Assembly (NCBI RefSeq): GCF_001417735.1
Contig: NZ_BBUZ01000026.1
Location: forward strand, 1 to 64,000
Direction of reading: 5' to 3'
From: Streptomyces sp. NBRC 110028
GTDB taxonomy: Bacteria > Actinomycetota > Actinomycetes > Streptomycetales > Streptomycetaceae
DNA: 64,000 nt
A program made the position numbers and the translations under genes. Every line of letters starts with the position of its first letter. Position 1 is the first letter of the stretch. Under the pieces are notes generated by a model. It did not search any database. It saw only the letters and a program-made list of their open reading frames with translations, and was not told the origin of the DNA. Shown in pieces: positions 58,355 to 64,000 of this stretch.

Positions 58355-59659
58355 TCACCCACGCAGCCGGGCGACCGCGGGGGCCACGCTGAACGGCAGG
58401 AGACCCTGCCCGCTCTCCGGCCTCCGCACCTCGACGCGGATCCGGTCCGCGAACCGGTAGGGGCGGTGCGCGAGCACCGCCCCGAGCCGTCCGCGCAGCC
58501 GGGACATCGCCGCCCGCACGGTGACCGTCCGCGTCGGGTCGCCGAACAGATCGTGGGCGAGCTGCGCCGCCGTGCGCCCCTCGGGGTGGGCGGCGAGCAC
58601 CAGCAGCAGTTCGGCGTGGCGGGCGCTGAGCGGTTGCGTCCAGGTGCCGGAGGGGCCCGAGAAGGTCAGCGACCAGTGGTGCGGATGCGTGACGTCCAGC
58701 ACCAGGTGGCCGGATCCGGCGGGCGCCGCCGGGGCGCCGTCCTCGCCGTCGAGTACCCGCAGCAGATGGCCGCCGGGCAGCGGCTCCACCGCGCAGGTGC
58801 CGAGCGAGGACAGCCAGACCGGCCCGTACGGTGCCTCCCGCGCCGCTTTCGGCAGCGGCAGCCGGTGGTCCCGCGGGCTGAACCCGGTCACGGCGGCGAC
58901 CCAGCCGTGCCGGTCCACCACGGCGGCCTTGCCCGGGGTGCGGGCGAGGACGGGCGCGGCGAGGGCGCGCAGCGCGTCCAGTTCGCGACTGTGAGCCAGC
59001 CGCAGTTCGCCCTCGGCCCACCGGGCGGTGGCCGTGACCAGGGAGAGCACGGTGGGATGGGCGGTGGGGGCGGGCCCGCTGATGTCGATGACGCCGAGCA
59101 GCTGCCCGTCCCGGGGGTCGTGCAGCGGCGCGGCGGCGCAGCTCCAGGTGTGGAAGGCGCTGACGAAGTGTTCCGCGGAGTGCACCCGCACGGGCGCCCG
59201 GACGGCGAGCGCGGTGCCGATGCCGCTGGTCCCGGCGGTCTCCTCGGCCCAGTGCGCGCCTTCGGTGAGGGCGATGCCCTCCGCGTGCCGACGGACGCCG
59301 CGGTGGCCGTCGATCCAGAGCACCCGGCCGTCGGCATCCGCGATGATCATGATGTGGCCGGCCGCCTCCGCCGCCTCCAGCAGCCCGCTGTGCAGGGTGG
59401 GCAGCACCTCGGCCAGCCGGGTCGCCCGCCGGCGCCGCTCCAGTTCGTCCAGGCTGAGCAGCCCCCGGTCCTGGCCGCGGTCCGGGTCCAGACCGAGCCG
59501 CAGCATCCGGTCCCAGGACTGGCCGATCACCGGGCGTGCGGGCAGCGGGAGCCTGCCGCGGCTCAGCGCGGCCTCCCGCATCACCGCCATCAGCCGGGCC
59601 GATTCGGCGGGGCTCAGCGCGGCCAGTGAGTCGCCGGAACGCGTGGCTTCGGTTCGCAT
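58355..59659 (-). CDS. GAF-domain transcriptional regulator
   Basis: This 434-aa protein has an N-terminal AcoR-like region with RPVIGQSWDRMLRLGLDPD and a GAF domain at about 95-245 (HIMIIADADGRVLWIDGH, GTSGIGTALAVRAPV). The C-terminal winged-helix-like domain at about 340-420 has LSARHAELLLVLAAHPEGRT and TVRAAMSRLRGRLG. No sigma-54 AAA+ domain is present, so it is not an AcoR activator. ATG 59659 is used. The effector and targets are unknown. The 171 bp upstream, to 59830, hold no gene. Confidence 0.8.
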   Translation of the reverse strand: MRTEATRSGDSLAALSPAESARLMAVMREAALSRGRLPLPARPVIGQSWDRMLRLGLDPDRGQDRGLLSLDELERRRRATRLAEVLPTLHSGLLEAAEAAGHIMIIADADGRVLWIDGHRGVRRHAEGIALTEGAHWAEETAGTSGIGTALAVRAPVRVHSAEHFVSAFHTWSCAAAPLHDPRDGQLLGVIDISGPAPTAHPTVLSLVTATARWAEGELRLAHSRELDALRALAAPVLARTPGKAAVVDRHGWVAAVTGFSPRDHRLPLPKAAREAPYGPVWLSSLGTCAVEPLPGGHLLRVLDGEDGAPAAPAGSGHLVLDVTHPHHWSLTFSGPSGTWTQPLSARHAELLLVLAAHPEGRTAAQLAHDLFGDPTRTVTVRAAMSRLRGRLGAVLAHRPYRFADRIRVEVRRPESGQGLLPFSVAPAVARLRG

Positions 59660-59830
59660 GCAATGCGGCCTTTCGTTCCGCCGCGGGGCCCGCCACGCCG
59701 GCGGGCAGCGGCGTCCGCCTGACGCCGCATGCCATGGTGCGGCCTCACGTCCGTGCTGAAGGGGGCTTCCCGCCGCCGATTGTAGTGAAGCCGGGCGTCC
59801 CGCACGCCACCCGAGGCGTGGGGGACCGGA

Positions 59831-62290
59831 TCAGCGGTCGGCTGGGGACAGGGACTGCTCCGCCCAGATCGTCTTGCCGGTGCCGGTCTGCCGGGTGCCC
59901 CAGCTCTGCGTCAGCTGAGCCACCAGCAGCAGCCCACGGCCGCCCTCGTCGAAGGTGCGGGCCCGGCGCAGATGGGGGGCGGTGCCACTGCCGTCGGACA
60001 CCTCGCAGATCAGCGTGCGGTCGTGGATCAGCCGCAGCTGGATGGGGGCCTTGGCGTGCCGGATGGCGTTCGTGATCAGCTCGCTGACCACCAGCTCGGT
60101 GGTGAACACGGCCTCGTCCAGACCCCACGCCTCCAGCTGCGCGGAGGCGTCCCGGCGGGCCCGCGCCACCACGGAGGGGTCGGCCGGCAGGTCCCAGGTG
60201 GCCACGTGGTCGGCGTCCAGGGCGCGGGTGCGGGCGACCAGCAGCGCCACGTCGTCCGCCGGGCGGCCGGGCAGCATCTTGCTGAGCACGATGTCACAGG
60301 TGGCTTCCAGCGACTCGGTGGGCTGGGCCAGTGCGGAGCGCAGCGTGTCCAGCGCCCGGTCGACGTCCTGGTCGCGGGACTCGATCAGACCGTCGGTGTA
60401 CAGCGCGAGCAGACTGCCCTCCGCCAGCTCCACCTCCACCGTCTCGAACGGCAGACTGCCAAGGCCCAGGGGCGGGCCGCCGGGCAGGTCGAGCAGGTCG
60501 ACCGAGCCGTCGGGGGCCACCACCGCGGGCGGCGGATGCCCCGCCCGGGCGATCGAACAGACCCGGGAGACCGGGTCGTACGCCGTGTACAGGCAGGTGG
60601 CGCCGATGCCCCCGCTGGTGGCCCCCGCGCCCGCCGGGCCCTGGGCGCTCTCCGCCTCCGCCGACAGATGGTTGACCATGTCGTCCAGGTGGGTCAGCAG
60701 CTCATCGGGGGCCAGGTCGACATCGGCGAGGGTACGGACCGCCGTGCGCAGCCGTCCCATGGTCGCCGACGCCTGCACCCCGTGGCCGACCACATCGCCC
60801 ACCACCAGCGCGACCCGCGCCCCGGACAGCGGGATCACATCGAACCAGTCGCCGCCCACCCCGGCCTGCGGGCCCGCGGGCAGATAGCGGGAGGCGACCT
60901 CGACGGCCGCGCTCCGCGGCAGGATCCGCGGCAGCAGGCTGCGCTGCAGGGTCAGCGCGGTGTTCCGCTCCCGGGTGTAGCGGCGGGCGTTGTCGATGCA
61001 GACCGCCGCCCGGGCCGTCATCTCCTCGGCGAGCAGCAGATCGTCCTCCTCGAACGGCTCGGGGCGCCGGTGCCGGGAGAACGTCGCCACGCCGAGGGTC
61101 GTGCCGCGGGCGCGCAGCGGGATGGCCATCGTGGAGTGGAAGCCGAACCGGTGGATCGACGCGGCCCGGTCCGGGGCCTGTGCCGCCCACCGGGACACCG
61201 CCGGGTCCGTCACCCGGTTCAGCAGCCCCCGCTCCAGCTTCAGGCATTCGGCGGCGGGGGAGAAGTCGGGGTACGCGGCCACCTTCCCCACCTCCACCAC
61301 GGCCTCCGGGGTGCCCGCGAAGACCGACCGGGCGGCGACCCGCCGCAGCATGACATGGCCGCTGAGGGGGCCCGGACGCGGTTCGCTGCCGCCGTGCACC
61401 GAGGGCAGCAGATCGAGGGTGACGAAGTCCGCCAGCTCCGGGACCGCCACATCGGCCAGCTCCTGCGCGGTCCGGTCGATGTCCAGGGTGGAGCCGATCC
61501 GGACGCTCGCCTCGTTGAGCAGCAGCAGCCGCTTGCGGGTGGTGTGCTGCGGGGTCCGGTCGTGCGCGGACAGCATCACGGCCGCCACCCGGCCCTCGCC
61601 GTCCCGCAGCGGGGCCAGTGAGGTCGACCAGGCGACCGGACGGTCGTGCCCGGGCATCCGCAGGAACAGCTCGATGTGCTGCTCCTCGCCGGTCTCCAGC
61701 ACTCGGAGCATCCGCTCCTCGGTCTCCTCCGCCTCGGGCCCGGGGGTGATCTCCGGCACCCGCAGTCCGCGGATCTCCTCCTGGGTGAGGCCCAGCACCC
61801 GCTCCATGTCCTGGTTCGCCCACCGCAGCCGCAGCCCGGTGTCGTACACCGCCATCGTGCACGGTCCCTGGGCGAAGCAGTGCTTCAGCAACTCCTCGTC
61901 CGCCAGCGGCCGTTCCGGCCGGGGCAGTGGGGAGACGACGAGCCATTCGGTGGCCCCGCCGGGCGCGGTGACGCGGTGTGCCAGCAGCCCGGCCGTCACC
62001 CGGGAGCCGTCGCGGCTCAGCAGCGCCACCCGGCCGCGGAACCGGTCGGGCGGATTCAGGGTGCGCAGGGTTTCGGCCACCGACCGCGGATTCGCCTCGC
62101 CGGCGAGCAGACCGGCCGTCGACCTGCCCACGATCTCCTCGGGCCGGTATCCGAGAAGCCTTTCGGCCCCCTCGTTCCACTGGGTGACGATGCCGTGCTC
62201 GTCGACAGTGGCCCTGGCTGTGGACGCCTCGTCGATGAGGTCGTCCGACCGGACGGGCTGCTCGTGCGGCGGCGGGTCCGGTCGCGTCAT
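59831..62290 (-). CDS. SpoIIE-type phosphatase with PAS, GAF and HATPase domains (paralogue)
   Basis: This 819-aa protein has the same domain order as the one at 45844: PAS, PAS, GAF, SpoIIE phosphatase (AGVGGDWFDVIPLSGARVAL) and HATPase (ELITNAIRHAKAPIQLRLIH). Many blocks are nearly identical to it, so it arose by duplication. The two PAS domains differ most, as expected for different signals. ATG 62290 is used. It is not next to an lnt gene. It is divergent from the molybdopterin enzyme at 62605. Confidence 0.92.
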   Translation of the reverse strand: MTRPDPPPHEQPVRSDDLIDEASTARATVDEHGIVTQWNEGAERLLGYRPEEIVGRSTAGLLAGEANPRSVAETLRTLNPPDRFRGRVALLSRDGSRVTAGLLAHRVTAPGGATEWLVVSPLPRPERPLADEELLKHCFAQGPCTMAVYDTGLRLRWANQDMERVLGLTQEEIRGLRVPEITPGPEAEETEERMLRVLETGEEQHIELFLRMPGHDRPVAWSTSLAPLRDGEGRVAAVMLSAHDRTPQHTTRKRLLLLNEASVRIGSTLDIDRTAQELADVAVPELADFVTLDLLPSVHGGSEPRPGPLSGHVMLRRVAARSVFAGTPEAVVEVGKVAAYPDFSPAAECLKLERGLLNRVTDPAVSRWAAQAPDRAASIHRFGFHSTMAIPLRARGTTLGVATFSRHRRPEPFEEDDLLLAEEMTARAAVCIDNARRYTRERNTALTLQRSLLPRILPRSAAVEVASRYLPAGPQAGVGGDWFDVIPLSGARVALVVGDVVGHGVQASATMGRLRTAVRTLADVDLAPDELLTHLDDMVNHLSAEAESAQGPAGAGATSGGIGATCLYTAYDPVSRVCSIARAGHPPPAVVAPDGSVDLLDLPGGPPLGLGSLPFETVEVELAEGSLLALYTDGLIESRDQDVDRALDTLRSALAQPTESLEATCDIVLSKMLPGRPADDVALLVARTRALDADHVATWDLPADPSVVARARRDASAQLEAWGLDEAVFTTELVVSELITNAIRHAKAPIQLRLIHDRTLICEVSDGSGTAPHLRRARTFDEGGRGLLLVAQLTQSWGTRQTGTGKTIWAEQSLSPADR

Positions 62291-62390
62291 GTGGTCATCT
62301 CACCTTGCCCTCGGACTTCCGCCACGAGCAGATGCGGCCTCCACCGCCGCGACCCTGGCGGGGAGTGAACCCATTTGGTCGCGCATTCAA

Positions 62391-62421
62391 GTATGCCATC
62401 GGTGGCCGAATATCGGCATAC
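62391..62421. promoter_or_regulatory. Dyad in the 314-bp divergent gap
   Basis: GTATGCC and GGCATAC are separated by 17 bp, between the second SpoIIE gene and the molybdopterin enzyme. The gap (62291-62604) shows no gene. The dyad may be an operator. Confidence 0.4.
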
Positions 62422-62604
62422 GCGGAGCGGGATCGACGATAACGCTCCGCAGCCGTCCGCCACCGCAGCCGTCCGCCCCTTTGATGGGCCGACCGGCTGA
62501 CGCCGACCGGCCGGGGCGCGGCCCAGGATCGACCGAGGGGGAGTGAGCGGGGCGAAGAGAGGAACTGGAGGGAGGGAGAGAACGGACGAAAGGCGAGACA
62601 CCGC

Positions 62605-64000
62605 ATGAGCAGGGCAGCGAGCAACGGAGCCGACGACACGGCCCACCACGGCGACGGAACGGGACCGCGCCCGGGCGCCACCTCCCACGGACACCCCCAC
62701 AGCTCGCACTGGGGCGCCTTCGAGGCCGCCCTGCGCCCGGACGGCGGCCTCGACGTCACCCCCGACCCCCGCGACCCCCACCCCGCCGCGCTGCTGCGCA
62801 ACGTGCCCGCCGCGCTGGGCCCCCGCGACCGGGTGCTCACCCCCTACGTACGCCGCGGCTGGCTGGAACACGGACCCGGCGCCGACCCGGCCCGCGGCAC
62901 CGACGGCCATGTGCCCGTCCCCTGGGACGAGGCGATCCCGCTGCTGGCCCGCGAATTCGACCGGGTCCGCACCACCCACGGAAACCGGGCCATCTTCGGC
63001 GGGTCGTACGGCTGGGGCAGCGCGGGCCGCTTCCACCACGCGCAGAGCCAGATCCACCGGTTCCTCAACTGCCTCGGCGGCTACACCCGCTCCGTCAACT
63101 CCTACAGCCTCGGCGCCGCCCACCCCCTGCTGCGCCATGTGGTGGGCGACGACGCCCCGATCAGCAAGCCCACTCCGCTGTCCGTGCTGGCCGAACACAC
63201 CGGCCTCTTCCTCTGCTTCGGCGGGATGCCGGCCAAGAACACACAGGTCAACGCGGGCGGCATCAGCCGCCACCGGGCCGCGGGGCTGCTGCGCGCGGCC
63301 CGCGACCGGGGCGCCCGCTTCGTCCTGGTGAGTCCCTTGCGCGACGACCTCGCCGCCGAACTGGACGCCGAGTGGCTGGCCCCCGTCCCCGGCACCGACA
63401 CCGCGCTGATGCTGGCGCTGTGCCATGTGCTGATCGAGGAGGGCCGGTACGACGCGGACTTCTGCCGCCGCCACTGCGAGGGCTTCGGCACCTTCGCCGG
63501 TCACGTCCTCGGCCGGGACGGCTCCGCCGCCAAGACCCCGCACTGGGCCGAGGAGATCTGCGGCATTCCCGCCGCCCGGACCGCCGCCCTCGCACGCGAG
63601 CTGACCGAACACCGCACCATGATCTCCCTCAGCTGGTCGCTCCAGCGCGCCCACCGCGGCGAGCAGCCGCTGTGGGCGGGCATCGCGCTGGCCTGCCTGA
63701 TCGGCCAGATCGGGCTGCCCGGCGGCGGTTTCGGCCACGGCTACGGCGCCACCGGCGGCACCGGCGCCGGGACGCTCCCGTACAAGCTGCCCACCCTGGA
63801 CCAGGGCACCAACCCGGTCCCCGACTTCATCCCCGTCGCCCGGATCGCCGATCTGCTGCTGCACCCGGGCGAGGAGTTCGAGTACGACGGCGGGCGCCAC
63901 ACCTATCCCGACATCCGGCTCGTCCACTGGGCCGGCGGCAACCCCTTCCACCACCACCAGGACCTCGGCCGCCTGCGCCGGGCCTTCGCCCGCCCCGACA
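62605..64000 (+). CDS. Molybdopterin-dependent oxidoreductase, DMSO/biotin sulfoxide reductase type (partial)
   Basis: The frame runs from ATG 62605 to the right edge with no stop, giving 465 codons of what is usually about 750-800. It has GSYGWGSAGRFHHAQSQIHR, RFLNCLGGYTRSVNSYSLGA (Ser of the SYSLGA segment is the expected molybdenum ligand) and FGGMPAKNTQVNAGG, all typical of BisC/TorA-type enzymes. No Fe-S cysteine motif and no twin-arginine signal are seen at the N-terminus, so it is probably cytoplasmic. The His-rich first 40 residues are unusual. Biotin sulfoxide or methionine sulfoxide are likely substrates. Confidence 0.87.
   Translation, partial: MSRAASNGADDTAHHGDGTGPRPGATSHGHPHSSHWGAFEAALRPDGGLDVTPDPRDPHPAALLRNVPAALGPRDRVLTPYVRRGWLEHGPGADPARGTDGHVPVPWDEAIPLLAREFDRVRTTHGNRAIFGGSYGWGSAGRFHHAQSQIHRFLNCLGGYTRSVNSYSLGAAHPLLRHVVGDDAPISKPTPLSVLAEHTGLFLCFGGMPAKNTQVNAGGISRHRAAGLLRAARDRGARFVLVSPLRDDLAAELDAEWLAPVPGTDTALMLALCHVLIEEGRYDADFCRRHCEGFGTFAGHVLGRDGSAAKTPHWAEEICGIPAARTAALARELTEHRTMISLSWSLQRAHRGEQPLWAGIALACLIGQIGLPGGGFGHGYGATGGTGAGTLPYKLPTLDQGTNPVPDFIPVARIADLLLHPGEEFEYDGGRHTYPDIRLVHWAGGNPFHHHQDLGRLRRAFARPD

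Noticed and set aside
54484..58362. 1292-codon minus-strand open frame opposite the asparagine cluster
   Set aside because: It lies entirely antisense to conserved permease, asparaginase and aspartase genes and has no domain.

Overview
The window is high-GC DNA with GTG/ATG starts and GGAGG-type ribosome sites. Its genes include a DUF5999 protein, SpoIIE-type phosphatases with HATPase domains, a WYL regulator and a spore-associated-protein homologue. Together these point to Streptomyces or a close relative. I recognise about 56 protein genes and no rRNA, tRNA or CRISPR array. One gene runs off the right edge.

Layout. (1) 98-14479 is the conserved actinobacterial block that matches the Mycobacterium Rv1822-Rv1832 order: CDP-alcohol phosphatidyltransferase, a sugar nucleotidyltransferase fusion, DUF881/Sbp/DUF881 membrane operon, a GarA-like FHA protein, an FtsR-like MerR, a DUF151 nuclease, a second MerR, DNA polymerase IV with a convergent PRC-barrel gene, and gcvP behind a tandem glycine riboswitch. 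(2) 14644-31389 is a mosaic of short single-gene units: DUF5999, a GCS2-type ligase, a VWA protein, a CPBP protease, PhzF, PadR, two DMT exporters, MocR with a divergent flavin-reductase-like gene, LysR, an isochorismatase-like gene, a Rieske lipoprotein and a secreted SapA-like protein. (3) 31421-34975 is a 3.43-kb insertion bounded by direct repeats that duplicate the 5' end of a HipA-like kinase gene. It carries an aldo/keto reductase with a divergent TetR gene, plus two broken tyrosine integrases at its ends. (4) 34868-47 kb holds the HipA-like kinase with DUF3037, two SDRs, uracil-DNA glycosylase, a WYL regulator with DUF3224, a TetR/FAD-monooxygenase pair, a Gfo/Idh oxidoreductase, apolipoprotein N-acyltransferase and a SpoIIE phosphatase. 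(5) 48323-53371 is a sugar ABC transporter with an L-fuconate dehydratase. (6) 53549-58347 is an asparagine catabolic cluster: GntR regulator, permease, asparaginase and aspartate ammonia-lyase. (7) The right end has a GAF regulator, a second SpoIIE phosphatase and the start of a DMSO/biotin-sulfoxide-reductase-family enzyme.

Several regulators are divergent from their likely targets, and good dyads are visible between them (WYL/DUF3224, TetR/monooxygenase, MocR/flavin protein, TetR/aldo-keto reductase). Several genes have a -10 box about 7 nt before the start codon and no ribosome site, so leaderless mRNAs are likely. The most unusual region is the island at the HipA-like gene: the insertion duplicated the gene's 5' end, so an intact reading frame remains on the right and a 41-codon relic on the left.
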